This document shows, piece by piece, positions 35,797 through 48,284 of a stretch of 64,000 nt of DNA. The notes below the pieces were generated by a model that was not told where the DNA came from, made no database searches, and saw only the letters and a program-made list of their open reading frames with translations. Each line of letters opens with the position of its first letter. Within the stretch, counting starts at the first letter, position 1. Source of the DNA: Aselliscus stoliczkanus (taxonomy: Eukaryota > Chordata > Mammalia > Chiroptera > Hipposideridae); contig CM066741.1 of assembly GCA_033961575.1 (NCBI GenBank), positions 997,715-1,061,714 of the forward strand, in the 5' to 3' direction. The translations under genes and the position numbers were made by a program.

Positions 35797-36239
35797 GGAA
35801 CGAATTCCCAGCGCCAGGGAAGCTGAGAAGATAGGATTCTGTGCAGACCCTCCTAGACGATCCTTCCAGGGCTGCATTATGAAGCCATGCTAATCCCTTT
35901 TTAATGACCTTTTACTTCAACTTGGCACATGGGAGAAAGTCAAAGAGGTGTGACAACCCAGGATAAGACCGGCACTATTCCTCAGCAGGACCCTGCCTAG
36001 GGATCCCCTGTCTTGTGACCCTGTCTCTATTAAATAGTCTCTCTCTCTCTCCTGAATGTTCCCCATTATCATACAAACATATTCTAGTAACTTCCACTGA
36101 GAAAACAGCAACACACAACCGAAATAGGAAACTCCACTGATGCCCCATTCCTCTGTAGCACCATTTTTCTGCTCTTCTGCCCAGAAAAGCTTCTTGAAAA
36201 AGGTATTCCCCACAAGCTCCCCCCAACCCCAGTTGTTCA

Positions 36240-36660
36240 GCTGCTTTTCCAACCCATTAACCTGACATCCCAGCTCCTACCTCAAACTTGCTCTTATCAA
36301 GGTCACAAGTGACCTTGAAGCTACCCTGATCTCGATCCCCTCTGAGCTGTGTCACACAGACCACTCCCACCTCCCTGAGGGAGACTGTTTCCTCGGCTGT
36401 CTTGACATCACATTCTCCCGAATTTCTTTTTACCTCTCTCACCATTCCCTTTTCGTACCCTTTGCCAGCAGCTCTTGCTTTGTGCCATATAAATGTTGGA
36501 GATCTCTGAGGCCTGTTCCTGATTTTTTCATGTCTCTATCCACTTCCTCTTTGGGATGGGCGATCTCATCCCTTCTCTTGTATTTAAATATGATTTACAT
36601 ACAGATGAGTCTCACATTCATATCTTTAGCCCATATCTCACCTGTGTACCCCAGAATGCC
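36240..36660 (+). repeat. L2-like ancient LINE fragment
   Basis: TCACAAGTGACCTTGAAGC, AATGTTGGAGATCTCTGAGG, GGCGATCTCATCCC, ACAGATGAGTCTCACATTCA and ATCTTTAGCCCATATCTC match a widespread ancient LINE-type repeat with decayed reverse-transcriptase codons. Confidence 0.6.
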
Positions 36661-36661
36661 G

Positions 36662-36793
36662 AAATGACAATTCACCCACACAACGAATACTGATTAAGCA
36701 CCTACTATGTGCTAGGTGCTGTGTTGCCAAAATGACAATTCACCCACACAGCAATTACTGATTAAGCACCTACTATGTGCTAGGTGCTGTGTT
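36662..36793. repeat. 68-bp tandem duplication
   Basis: Two copies with a 68-base period (AAATGACAATTCACCCACAC ... CTAGGTGCTGTGTT) differ at only a few bases. The unit belongs to an ancient repeat with the text CTACTATGTGCTAGGTGCTG. Confidence 0.9.
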
Positions 36794-37144
36794 AGGCCCT
36801 GGTGCTCTGGCACCTCCGAGGAACTACTCTAGTGGATTAAGTCTAATGGAGCAGACAGGTTTTTCTTTTTAAGGCAAACTGTAAACTGCATAATTACAAA
36901 CTATGGCATGTGCACAGAAGGAAAAGAATGTTGTTCTAAAGAACACAAGAGCATATAACAGAGATTGGCCAAAGCAGTTTTCTCTGAAAGCATAAACTTC
37001 CCCTGGTAGCGGAAGGATGAGGGGCAGCCACCCTGGGGACCTAGGACACGGCAGAGGTAAGGTTGTGGGCTGGAGGTTTAAATTTGAGCCTCCTCCTTGT
37101 GGATGAAAACAGAGCTGATCTTGTATGTAGCTTTAAATCCACTG

Positions 37145-37251
37145 GGCGGGCCGAGGGGCGCGGTGGTTAAGCGCTGACTTGGGAAGCCAGCAGCCCCGGT
37201 TCAGTCCCACATAAGAGGGCCAGTGATGCTGCCCTCAAAATAAATAATAAA
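37145..37251 (+). repeat. Young tRNA-SINE, short form
   Basis: Head-only copy ending CTGCCCTC then AAAATAAATAAT. The duplication AAATCCACTG is present on both sides. Confidence 0.92.
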
Positions 37252-37801
37252 TAAATCCACTGACGCCGCCATGTTCATGTTAACCTGTATAATGAATTAG
37301 GAACAAACCCAGAAGCAAGGTCCTCTAGAGAGCAATGGGCTCCACTAACGAGGCTCATTCAAGTAACCACATGTCAACTTCTGCACCGCGCATGTTCCCC
37401 GAGATGAAGTGAACATTAGGTAGGATATTTTGCAGGCCTCATGGTTCAAGTCTGCAGCTTGGGTATTTGTCTGTGACGTTAAATGCTTTTTCAACAATAA
37501 CTTTTTATAGAGCAGTTCAGAAAGAACCTGTAACTATCTCAGAAAGTGCCTTGCTTCTTAGTGAGCTGTGTAAGAAACGGGCTGCACAAATTCCCATTTA
37601 AATAAGACATTTTCCCCATTTGCCTTTCTTCCTGGGGCTCTTCGTTCCTTTAGTTTCTTATGTCACCAGGACATAAACGGTCTCCCTCTCTTCCTTATCT
37701 TACCGAGAAGAACAAAGGCTAACCTGATACTTGGGAAATTACATATCTGAAAGAAAGTGATCTTTTTTTTCTCACAAGGATTTGCTGTAAAATACAATGT
37801 G

Positions 37802-37804
<3 letters not shown>

Positions 37805-37842
<38 letters not shown>
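37805..37842. repeat. (TG)n microsatellite
   Basis: About 18 TG dinucleotides without interruption. Confidence 0.95.
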
Positions 37843-37844
<2 letters not shown>

Positions 37845-38649
37845 TATTTTTTAAGAAAAGCCCACTCCAAATGTTTTTTGGTTTTTTTTGAGGGCAGGGT
37901 CACGCTGACAACTCACACACCAGGACCAGCGGCGGTGCTGGGGACGTCATGTTTCTGAATAGAGCACGCTCGGTCAGGTTCTGAACAACCAAAGGACAAT
38001 TCTCCCTCAATTTATGTGTAATCACGTTCCTGGGAATTTCAGGGTGCATTACAATGGAAAAAGCCAGGAGTCAGGTCCTCAGATAATTACGAACACGGTA
38101 TGTCCCCATGTGAATGTCCAGCGACGGGGCCCCGCCCCATCCAGCATCCAGGTCCCTGACCACTGGTTTGGAATCGCACCCCCACACACATACTTCTTTG
38201 TGACAACCAAAAACACTTTGGGACATTTCCCAAGCCCCCTGTGGAGCCGCAGTGTGTATGACTTGATTGAGAACCATCACTATGGAGTGGGATGAGTCCT
38301 GAGGATGGCTGACACTGCAGGGAAAAGGCCAGTAAGATAGGAGGGATAGCAGGGCAAGCACAACATACTGGGGCCACGTGACACTCCCCAGGCATCTCAG
38401 GCTGACACGCCAGCATTTAGTTCCATATTCCTTCTCTGCTCCCTTTCCCCCAACACACACAAACGTGTCCCTAAAGGGACCTTTCCCCCAGGTCAGTAAT
38501 GACACCATTGGTCACCAAGCTGCCCCAGCCAGATATCTAAGATTCAGTGTTGTCCCCACCCTCCGCCTCATCCAATGCGTCCGGAAGTTATTTTGTCTCT
38601 AAACTCGTATTCTTCCTCTGTTTCTCCACTGCCACCCCCAGCACACCCT

Positions 38650-39260
38650 GGAAACTCCACAGACTCTCTCTTACGACTCTTTTGTGGTTGTTTTCACATC
38701 TGAAGTCAAAAATGCAATGAGTTTTGACAAATAAATACGCCTGTGTGACCACCACCCGCTGTCCATCACCCCAGAAGATGCCACTGTGCCCGTCACCCAG
38801 TGCACACAACTGACATCAGCAAAGCACTTTTCTGATTGACACCACGATAATTTAGTACCGTGTTCTAGAACCTTCTCTAAACGGAGCCAGACAGCGTACA
38901 TCCTTTTGTGCCTGGCTCTCTTTCCGATCAGTGTCTGCAAGATCATTCACATTGTTACATGTATCAGAAGATCTTCCCTCTTTGTTGCTGAGAAACATTC
39001 GGTGGAGTGAATGAACAATTTGCTTTCCATCCTGTTGGTGGACACTTGGGTTATTTGCAGCCTGGCATTACTATGAATAAAGCCGCCATGAACATTCCCG
39101 TACAAGTCTTTTTTTGTGGACAGCAGACATATGTTTTCATTTCCCTTGGATAAATACCTAGGAATAGAATTACTGAATCACAGGGTAAGTGTAGCTCTTA
39201 ACTAAGAAACTACAAAACGTTTCTCAAATGCATACACCAGGCTCCATTTCCAGGCCCCGC
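38650..39260 (-). repeat. L1 LINE 3' end, antisense
   Basis: The plus strand carries TGGTGGACACTTGGGTTATT, AATAAAGCCGCCATGAACAT and GATAAATACCTAGGAATAGA, landmarks of antisense older L1 (L1MB/L1ME) 3' ends. Confidence 0.85.
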
Positions 39261-39284
39261 CAGCATCACCCACGCTCAGGCTCA

Positions 39285-39810
39285 GCCTCCTGAAATCATT
39301 CCCCACATAGCAGCCTCAGCGACTTTTCTTAAAATGAAAACTGGATCATCTTATTCTCCAACTTCAAACAACTCCAAGGCTTCCCAGGGCTCTTGATTCA
39401 ACACCAAATATCATTAGCACGGTCTGCGGTGTGTCCCCACTGCTCTCTAGGTCCCACAAGCTCCAGACAATCCTTTCATTTTCCTAACGATGCCCAGCAC
39501 CTCCATGGGGCCTGCTCCTAACCATCTCACCCCCACCCCGTGTAACTTCCTCAGGAAAGGCTTTTCTGACCACCGTCCTCCTCCGCTCTGTCTGGTCTCC
39601 CAGTTACAGATATTAAAGGCACCCCGACTTCTTCAGAGCATGACCACGTGTGCATTGAGGCATTTATTCCCGTGTGTTCAACCTGTGGCTCTGCAGGTCC
39701 TCTGTAAGCTCCAGGGAAGCAAGGGCCATGCCGGCCTTGTTCTCACTCTAACTTTAGCATCCGACACAACACCTAGTGCATTTACGCCGCTAATACTTAG
39801 TGAATGAAGG
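39285..39810 (+). repeat. L2 LINE fragment
   Basis: AAACTGGATCATCTTATTC and CTCCAAGGCTTCCCAGGG, then GGAAAGGCTTTTCTGACCAC, follow the L2 3' half. The end has ACACAACACCTAGTGCATTT and TTAGTGAATGAAGG. Confidence 0.8.
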
Positions 39811-39849
39811 AAGGACTTTTTCCTTGTGTCGCATACCTCCCTCTAGCCA

Positions 39850-40490
39850 CACTAGCACCAAAATGGTCTAACAAGCAAAACTGGTCAGGTCCTGCTGCTG
39901 CTGCTGCTGCTTAAAGCTCTTGCCCGGCTCTTAATATCCCAACAAAACACAGTCTGAGACCCCTTGGCTAGCCTACAAGGCTCTTCAGGAACTTTTCCCC
40001 CCTGAACCCACCCAGTTTCCCAGAATTCCTAGTTTGTGATGCGGAATTTTGGGTGCTTTCTCACATTTTTCACTGCCTCTATGCTTTGAGTGTGATATTT
40101 CCTCCAAGTGGGACATCGCTCCTACTGTGTCTGCCTAACAAACTCCGGCTTCAAAGCCCAGTTCAAATGTCCCCTCTTCTGACCAGCCTTCCCTGGGATT
40201 CCCTGGACCTCATAATACCGTGGGTGGGATTTGAATTCCAATCCTAACTTAGACTTCACCGACTCTTGTCCCCTCCTATTCAGGGGGAAACGTGACCCCT
40301 GGAAAGAACCCCTTGGGCACTTAGGGCTGGACTCTCACACGGTGTCATGCGAGAACTCACTTTTATCAGGCCCTGGGGACACTAAGTCTCCTGAGAGCAG
40401 GGACTTGTCTGGTGTGTTCAGCCGCGTATCTCCCAGCACCTACAGCAGCGCCCATTGAATTAACACCTGTTGAATGATGAACGAATGCTG
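39850..40490 (+). repeat. L2 LINE fragment, second copy
   Basis: A second L2 3' half in the same orientation: AAGGCTCTTCAGGAAC, GCCCAGTTCAAATGTCCCCT, AGCAGGGACTTGTCTGG, and the end CTGTTGAATGATGAACGAAT. It contains the CTG repeat at 39892-39910. Confidence 0.8.
39892..39910. repeat. (CTG)6 repeat
   Basis: Six perfect CTG units within an L2 fragment. They are non-coding here. Confidence 0.9.
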
Positions 40491-41069
40491 TCTTTCTTCC
40501 GAGCAGCTCCATAATGCATGACAAGGAGCGTCCCCGTCCGCCCAGGCACGTACTTGTTACCATCCTAACTACCAGCAAGACTTCCCTCGGCATCCACTGG
40601 GTGTCTTAAACCTACAGCATCGGCCTGTATCTTACAGGAGCAAACAATAGTCTCTCCACAACGCTCTGTTCGCCACCAGATCCACCAGGCACCTTTTTGT
40701 TTTGCTGAGGATAAAGTGGGTCTTTCTACCTCTTGCTAAGTCCCTGAATAGTCACTGCTAAAAATAGTTGTTTCCCTATTTGTTTCTCTGAATGGAACAA
40801 GCGTAATGGCACCCTGCTTTTCTTGGGGGGCCAACCTCCTTCACTCAGTCCACTCATTTGGGTGGAGACACACTGCAGTAAATATTTTTATATTAAAAAT
40901 GTTTATTCCCACTGACCAAGTATAAGGTCCTTTGAACATTGAAATAAATAATGATAGTGAGGGATTATAACCCACTCAGTAAGATGGAGAACTATATTTC
41001 TGTCTAGACACAAAAGTAGATCACTCATTCGTTCACTGAACATTAAATGAGGAACAAAAACTTTTACTT

Positions 41070-41685
41070 CCAACCAAGATGGTGCAACTTAAACTCTATT
41101 TATCCTCCCTCCTGAAACAACTAAAAATACAGACAAATTTTATGAAACAACAGTTTTAAAGACATTGGCCCTCCAGTAATGGCAGACCATGACCCAGAGA
41201 GCTGGGGAACAGAGGAGACGAGGCTCAGATTACTGCACTAGGTAATGGTACAGTGTAGGAAGGGAACCCAAGCAAAGGGGTGGCTCCCTGAGTCAGGGCA
41301 ACGTAGCTGAGAGTCTGGAGAGACCGAGGTGGCTTGAGTTCACAGATCAGGGCACCAGAGAGGAGGGAGGCAAACAGATGGCGACCTCTGGAGGTCTGTG
41401 GGGACTCACGCATGGGTCTTCAGCTGAGAGCTGAGCAGTGTATACATATCACGAAAGTACCCAAGGTTGGGAAAGAACCACCCCAAAGGATGGGAAGAAA
41501 CAATACCTGAGACTCAAGGAAAGCTTGGAATAGTGCCTGTTCCACCAACCAGGAGAAAACCTGGACATCAGGTGGAATTCTCAGGAGGGTTTTGCATCAG
41601 TATTGGGCCAAAGTTAGCTCTAAACAAACACTGCTCTTGTGCTGCCCAGTAAAGCTTAAAAGAAATCCTCAAAAGTTTCAAACTG
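41070..41685 (+). repeat. L1 LINE 5' UTR fragment
   Basis: Starts near TTCCAACCAAGATGGTGCAA and continues with CCTCCTGAAACAACTAAAAA and GAAACAACAGTTTTAAAGAC, typical of older mammalian L1 5' ends. It continues past the SINE at 41686-42102 for a short distance. Confidence 0.7.
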
Positions 41686-42102
41686 GGCCGGCTGAGTGGT
41701 GCATTGGTTAAGAGCTGGTTTGGGGATGCCAGCGGCCCCGGTTCAGATCCCACATATGAGGGCCAGTGAGACTGCCCTCTACAGCTAAGATGGTGAACAA
41801 CAGCTCCACCTGGAGCTGGGCTGTGCGAGCCCCGGTGATGGTGTGGGCTGCAGCCCCTGCTGCAGTGGGCTGCCATAGGCTACAGTGAGTGGCCGGCAGC
41901 CAGCGTGAGCGGCCAATAGCCGCAGTGAGCGACCATCCAGAGGCCAGCAATGGATCTGCCTCATCCGGGAAGAGCGCAATGACGATACCAACATGGGCCA
42001 GTGAAGCAGCCTCCTCCGCAACTAGACTGAAGAACAAGAAGACAGCAACTTGTCTGTTCCCCTCCCCCAATTCCCCAATAAAATCTTAAAAAAAAAAAAA
42101 AA
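41686..42102 (+). repeat. Young tRNA-SINE, long form inside L1 5' sequence
   Basis: Full-length copy with tail AATAAAATCTT plus poly-A. The exact duplication TTCAAACTG is at 41677-41685 and 42103-42111. Confidence 0.93.
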
Positions 42103-43479
42103 TTCAAACTGTTTTCAGGAATCACTATCTATGAGAGCTAGGGTCTTACGAAATGTATTTCTTAAATAATAAGACTTGAAAGTCAAAGTTACCCCATGAT
42201 CCACGGGCTACAGAATGGGTGTTGAGTTTGCACGCATGAACATAACATTCATCTCGCTGCCCATCGCCATCAGGGCGCTTGGGTGACCAGGTGCCTTGTA
42301 ATGAGCAGAAACGTTTTGAAGGGAGTCTTGTCTTCTGAGCCGTAGATCTCAAAGGTGGGCTCGAATCAGCAAACCGTGTCGGACACAGATGCGCTGCCAT
42401 TCACTCAGACTTCGATCTTCCATTACAGAGCACAGGCAGAGTAGATTCCATGCACTTCTTAAGGCCCCTACGATTTTTGGAACGGTAAGTAAGCACTGGC
42501 TTCAATTTAAAGTCCTCAGCTGCCTGCGCCCCTCACAGGAGAGCCAGCCTGTCCTCTGACGTTTGGAAGCCAGGCACTGACTCTCTTCTCTAGCTTTGAC
42601 TGTACCAGATGTCATCATCTTCCAACATGAAACTGTCCCATCTGCATTGAACATCTGTGTTTGGCCTTCTAGATGACTTGATGCTTCACCTCGGACAGTG
42701 ATGTTATGGAGACGGCTTCTCTCCTTAAACCCCATGGACCAACGTCTGCCAGCTTCACCCTTGTCCGCTGCAGCCTCCTCCCCTCTCAGCCTTCATAGAA
42801 CTGAAGAGAGTCAGGGCCTTGCTCTGGGTGGGGCTTTGGCTCCAGGGAATGTTGTGGCTGGTTTGATCTTCTATCCAGGCCTCTAAAAATGTCTCCACAT
42901 CAGCAATAAGGCTGTTTTGCTTTCTTATCTTTCATGTGTTCACTGCCGTAGCATTTTAAATTTCCTTCGAGAACTTTTCCTTTGCATTCACACCTTGGCT
43001 AATTGTTTGGCAGAGGCCCAGCTTTCAGCTGATCTCGGCTTGCGACATGCCTTCCTCACTGAGCTTAATCATTTCTAGCTTTTATTTCAAAGTGAGAGAC
43101 ATGTGACTCTTTTCCCACTCGAGCACTTAGAGGCCACGGTAGGGTTGTTAACTGTCCTGATTTCAGTACTGTTGTGTCTCAGGAAACAGGGAGGCCTGAG
43201 GAGAGGGAGAGAGGTGGGAACAGCAGGTCGCTGGAGCAGTCAGAACACACACAACATCTATCAATTAAGTTCGCCATCTTACGTGAGTACGGTTCCGGGC
43301 ACCCCAAAAATTACACTAGTGATCACAGATCACCACAACAAATACAATAACAGTGAAAAAGTGTGAACTATTGTGAGAATTACTGAAATATGACACAGAG
43401 ACACAAAGTGAGCAAGTAATGTTGGAAAACTTGGCACCAGTAGACTTGCCCAACGCAGGGTTGCCTCAAACCTTCAATT

Positions 43480-43880
43480 TGTAACAAAAATGCAGTCTTT
43501 GAAGCTTCTCTAATGTATTGGGTCTATTCCTAATCTGTTCCGTTAATCTGCCTTTCTCTTCATGTAACAGTACAAAACTTTTTTCACCAGTGCAGCTTTA
43601 TAAGACATGTCAAAACGTACCAGGGTTAATCTCTCTATTCCTTCCCCTTTTTCAGGATTTTCCTGGCCAGCCTCACTTGTTTATTTTTCCATGTGAACTT
43701 TAGACACAGTGAGTCTACTTCCAGAAAACCCTCATGATGTATTTTTTGTTGATATCAAATTAAACGTAAATGTTAATTTAGAGAAAATATGCTTCTTTAC
43801 ACCATTAACTCTTACTGATGAGCAGGGTTTGTATTTTCATCTGTTCTTTCAATTCCCTTCATTTATGTTGTTACAGTGGT
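43480..43880 (-). repeat. L1 LINE fragment, antisense
   Basis: TTCACCAGTGCAGCTTTATA and GGATTTTCCTGGCCAGCCTC are diverged antisense L1 ORF2 text. The antisense short SINE at 43889 lies directly downstream. Confidence 0.6.
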
Positions 43881-43888
43881 TGCTAATA

Positions 43889-43996
43889 TTTTTTTTTTTT
43901 TTTTGAGGGCAGTGTCACTGGCCTCATATGTGGGACCCGAACCGGAGCCGCTGGCTTCCCAAGCCAGCGCTTAACCACCATGCCACCCAGCCGGCC
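43889..43996 (-). repeat. Young tRNA-SINE, short form, antisense
   Basis: The plus strand reads poly-T, GAGGGCAGTGTCACTGGCC, then the head complement ending CAGCCGGCC. On the minus strand this is a head-only copy with A tail, at the edge of an antisense L1 fragment. Confidence 0.92.
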
Positions 43997-44469
43997 TGCT
44001 GATGCTCTTTTAAGTACAATATTTTCTTCTATTTTGTCTTCTAGCTTTTCCCCCACCAAAACATAGGAATGCTATTGATTTTGAATAACAATTTTATTTT
44101 TCCAGTCACACTCTTGGATTGTCTAGATAGGCAACTATATTATCTATACACAATCATCCTATTGTCTGTACTTTGCAATTCTTAAATTTATAGCTTAACC
44201 TTGGTACATCTAGAATAACATTAAAAAAAAAAAAAAAGCACCCGTATTATTCACTTATCCTGTTCCTGACTTGAATGGAAAACATTTCTAGTGTTCAACC
44301 TTATAAACATGATGCATTTTTATTTTTTTTTAGCCTAAACATGTTTTCCCAGCTCAACAATGAATGTTGAATTTTATTAAGTACCTTTTAGTTTCTAAGA
44401 AGGGTCATGTGGTTCTTCTCCTCTAACCAGTATTAAGAGTTCCTCTAATATCAATAGAAAGTCCGTATA

Positions 44470-44705
44470 ACACAGAGTTTGAGAGGCCAGATTGCTGGTT
44501 CAAATGCCAGACCCCCCATTTGCTCTCGGTGTGACCTTGGCAAGTGGCTTCGACTCTCCGTGCCTTTATTGCTTCCTTGATAAACCAAAATCAACAACAG
44601 CACCAAGCTCAAAGGATTGCTACAGTACTTAAAGGAAAGAACACAGATGAGGCACTCGAACAGTGCCTGATTCACAGTAAATACTCTGTAAGTATTATTA
44701 GCATT
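44470..44705 (+). repeat. MIR SINE
   Basis: GGTTCAAATGCCAGAC, GTGACCTTGGCAAGTGGCTT and ATTCACAGTAAATACTCTG follow the full MIR layout. Confidence 0.85.
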
Positions 44706-45109
44706 CGCATCACATTTCTGGAGTAGCCCCAATTGTGGTGCTGCGCTGTCTGTTTGTTTAAAGAAACATATTTATTTACGGAATAAATTATAACATGCAT
44801 CCAGAAAAGTGCAAAGCTGGATGAACTCCTACAAAAGTGAACATACAGGCAGCCTCGCCCCGGGAGACCCCCATCCCCACCCCACTGGACTCAATCATCT
44901 TTGCTACCAGTGGTATATTACGGTTTTAAGAAGCTACTAGATTCTGGTTTGTGTATCAATTTTAATTGTGGAACAATTTGGAAGATTTTCTTTGCAGAAA
45001 ATTTTTAAAGACTTCCTTTTCTGGATATATTAGGTAGAACCATGCCAAATTCCCCATATTCAACTGTTTTGGGAACTTTAAAAAATAGCAATTGCATTAC
45101 AGAAGACTT

Positions 45110-46870
45110 AAGTGAGAGGGAGGGAATCTGGCAGACCTAATATTATTAAGGTGAAAACACCCCTCAAACTGATGGAGAGGTTTAACACAATCTGTATTGG
45201 GATTCCAGGTGTAGTCTTTATAGAAATAGACAAGCCAACCCTAAAATTTATATGGAAATGTAAGGGACCCAGAACAGCCAAAACCATCTAGAAAAAGAAC
45301 AAAGTTGGAGGATTCACATTTCTCGGTTTCAAAAATTACTTTGAGGGCCGGCCAAGTGGCGCGGTGGTTAAGCGCTGGCTTGGGACGCCAGCGGCCCTGG
45401 TTCGGATCCCACATATGAGGGCCAGTGAGACTGCCCTAAAAAAAAAAGACAAAAGTTGCTTTGAAACATAGTAATTAAACAGTTTGCTACTGACATAGGA
45501 TAGACACATAGATCAATGGAATAGAACTGAGAATCCAGAAATAAACCCTCATACTTATGACCAATTGATTTTCCAACAAGGATGTTAAAATAATTCAAAT
45601 GGGGAAACAGTAGTCTTTTCAACAGACTGCACTGGGACAATAGGATGAAGTTTGATCCCTATCTCACGCCACGTACAAACCTTAACTCAAGGTGGATCAA
45701 AGACATTAGAGCTAAAACTGTAAAACTCTTAGAAGAAAACATAGGAGTAAATGTTTATAATCTTAGACTTGGCAATGATTTCTTAGATGTGACACCAAAA
45801 GCCCAAGCAACAACAATAAAATAGATAAATTCAAGAAATAAATAGGGCTTCATCAAAACCAGATACTTTAGTGCATCAACGGACACTACAATTAAATGAA
45901 AAGACAATCCATGTAATAAGAGGAAATACGCATAAATAATATATTTGATGAGGGACTTGTATCTAGAAAATAAACATAAGGAATTCTTCCAACTCAATAA
46001 TAAAAAGATACATAACCCAAATAAGGAATGTGCAAAGGATTTGTGTGGACATTTCTCCAAGGAAGACACACAACTGGCAAAGAGACACATGAAAATACAC
46101 TCAACACCAAGAGTCAACATGGAGAAGCAAATGAAAAGCACCATGAGGTATCGCTTCACACCCACTAGGATGGACATAACGAAAAGGCAGATCCTAAGTG
46201 CTGACAAGGATGGGGAGAAACTGGGACCCTCACACACCCCTGGGAGGGACGTAAAATGGTACAGCCACTTTGGAAAATGGTCTGGCAGCTCCTCAAAAAC
46301 TTAGCGAGGTACCACAGGAACCATGGACCCCACTTCTAAGTATCTACCCAGGAGAAATGAAAACATGTGTCCACATGAATACTGGTACATAAACACTTTT
46401 TTAACAGTTCTATTCATAATAGTCAAAAAGGGGAAACAGCTCAAATGTCTATCCACTGATGGATGCATAATCAAATGTCATCTATCCAGCCAATAGAACA
46501 TCATTTGGTCATGAAAAGGAGTGAAGTACTGATACCCACTATGGGATGAATGAATCTTGAAAACATTATACTAAGTGAAAGAAGGCTGTCAGAAAAGATC
46601 CCACATCACATGATTCCATTTACATGAAATGCCCAGAATAGGCACATCTGTAGAGTGACAAAGTAGACTGGTGGTTGCCTAGGGCTGAGGTAGGGGATTG
46701 GGAGATAGGGGGGATAGTTAAAGGATATTGGGGTTTCTTCTTTCTGGGCTGATGAAATGTTCTAACGTGGATTGTGAATATCCTAAATATCTGAATATCC
46801 TAAAAACCATTGAATTGTGCACTTTAAGTAAGGTACGTGAATTATACCTTAACCGAGCTGTTACCAAAAA
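45110..46870 (+). repeat. L1 LINE ORF2 and 3' end fragment
   Basis: Diverged L1 ORF2 text runs from about 45,110 (AAACTGATGGAGAGG...) through GACCAATTGATTTTCCAACAA, CTCTTAGAAGAAAACATAGG and AAGTGAAAGAAGGCTGTCAG to the 3' end near ATTGTGCACTTTAAG. It is interrupted by the SINE at 45345-45448. All frames are broken. Confidence 0.88.
45345..45448 (+). repeat. Young tRNA-SINE, short form inside an L1 fragment
   Basis: Head-only copy with A tail. It is flanked by AAAATTACTTTGA and AAAAGTTGCTTTGA, a slightly diverged duplication of the L1 target. Confidence 0.92.
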
Positions 46871-47405
46871 CACGCATGGCCATTTTGCATGGTCCAACGT
46901 AACAGTCTACGACACCTCCAACAGCAGCGGCTTCTGGTGCAGCTTACAGATTTGACGGAGTTTACATACGAAGCTGGGAGGAGGAGAGAGAGTGGGGAGA
47001 GGCTCGCGTGAGACAGCTGGGAAGGAGGCAATGGGTGGGTGAGCGCCAGGCTTGTGTGTTTGTCTCGGACAGGAAAGGTCTGGCTTCTGCTCCGTTAGGA
47101 GAGAAAGGGCAGCAGAGTGGGGGTCGGTGAAGGACTAGGAACGAGGTTGGTGCCGGACTCCAGGGCCCAGGCTCCCCACTGACCAGAAGAAAGGAGGTGA
47201 GGACACGCTCAGGTACTGTTAGCTGATGGCGCACAGAACTTTTCCTTCCTGGCCTCCATTTTCTCCAGAAAGAAGGCAAAATCATTTGTGAAAACGAGAG
47301 GAGAGTGGGACTGTGGGTTTGAGTAGAGGGCTCAGTGGGACTGGGGCATCGGAGGCCTGGCTGCCAGGGCAGGGGGTCCCCTGGGGTCCCCCCCCCCCGC
47401 CGCGG

Positions 47406-47639
47406 TCCTCTGGCTGGGGAGCCCCTCCTCCTGAGTCACCTCTGCCTCAGGCCACACAACCCCACGGCTTCGCCCGCTCTGAGCAGTCTCCTCTGGCTGG
47501 GGAGCCCCTCCTCCTGAGTCACCTCTGCCCCACGGCTTCGCTCGCTCTGAGCAGTCTCCTATGGCTGGGGAGCCCCTCCTCCTGAGTCACCTCTGCCTCA
47601 GGCCACACAACCCCACGGCTTCGCCCGCTCTGAGCAGTC
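47406..47639. repeat. Three-unit minisatellite, 83/68/83 bp
   Basis: Units start at 47406, 47489 and 47557 with TCCTCTGGCTGGGG or TCCTATGGCTGGGG. The middle unit lacks 15 bases (the TCAGGCCACACAACC block) present in the first and third. Units are otherwise almost identical, so the array is recent. Confidence 0.95.
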
Positions 47640-48031
47640 TCCTATTGGCTACCTTCCTCCCCAGAACTGAGCATCCTTCCCGGGTCAGGGCTGATTCAAG
47701 CCCGCCTCCCTGGTCCTGGGCCCTGCGCGCTCGTTAATCCAGCCCCGGGGTAACGGGATTCCGCTCGGCGGCCTCACAGCATCGGGTCAGTGACCAGCAA
47801 AGGAAAGAGCACAGAGAAATCTGTCCGATGACGCCTCAGTCCCCTTGTTAGTACAGGGGCGTGGCATGGGAGGAGACCAGGGGTTTGTCAAAGACGCCGA
47901 AGACATGTTTAACGTGTTGGTGGGTGGCGGATGTCTACAGGCGCGGGGTTTGGGATCAGGGGTGGATGTGTGTATGTGGGACATTCCCCACGGCCAGCAT
48001 CTCACCAGTGAGGCCAGCCAGCCAGACACAG

Positions 48032-48116
48032 CACCCATCACCTTGAACCTACACACTGAGCACAGCCAATCAAGCACCGTCACCTTGAACCTAGATACCA
48101 AGCACAGCCAATCAAG
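48032..48116. repeat. Imperfect 42-43-bp tandem duplication
   Basis: Both units contain TCACCTTGAACCTA and end AGCACAGCCAATCAAG, with a few differences in the middle. Confidence 0.88.
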
Positions 48117-48284
48117 CTGCAGAGCCCACTAGGGTCCAGGAGTGCAGCAAGAAAAAGAGGATGATGCGAGAGAACCCTCAGGGACACTGTTTGGTCCCTG
48201 ATGTTACCAGATATGGCGGTTACTGCTGGTCAAAGTCGCTGGGCACCAGGTGGCATAGGGTCTCTGACTCTAGGAGGCACAGGA

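Noticed and set aside
38080..38220. Possible antisense MER5B
   Set aside because: A few words match (GTTGTCACAAA in complement), but the alignment is too poor to support a call.
39892..39910. Gln- or Leu-coding CTG repeat, possibly the Gln-rich TNRC6A exon
   Set aside because: It lies upstream of the TNRC6A promoter inside an L2 relic, has only six units and has no surrounding exon.
45755..46304. Open frames of 119-160 codons on either strand
   Set aside because: They lie inside a decayed L1 ORF2 copy and are chance survivors in shifted frames.
47406..47639. CRISPR-like array
   Set aside because: The units are adjacent with no spacers, the period is 68-83 bases, and the genome is mammalian. 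It is a minisatellite.
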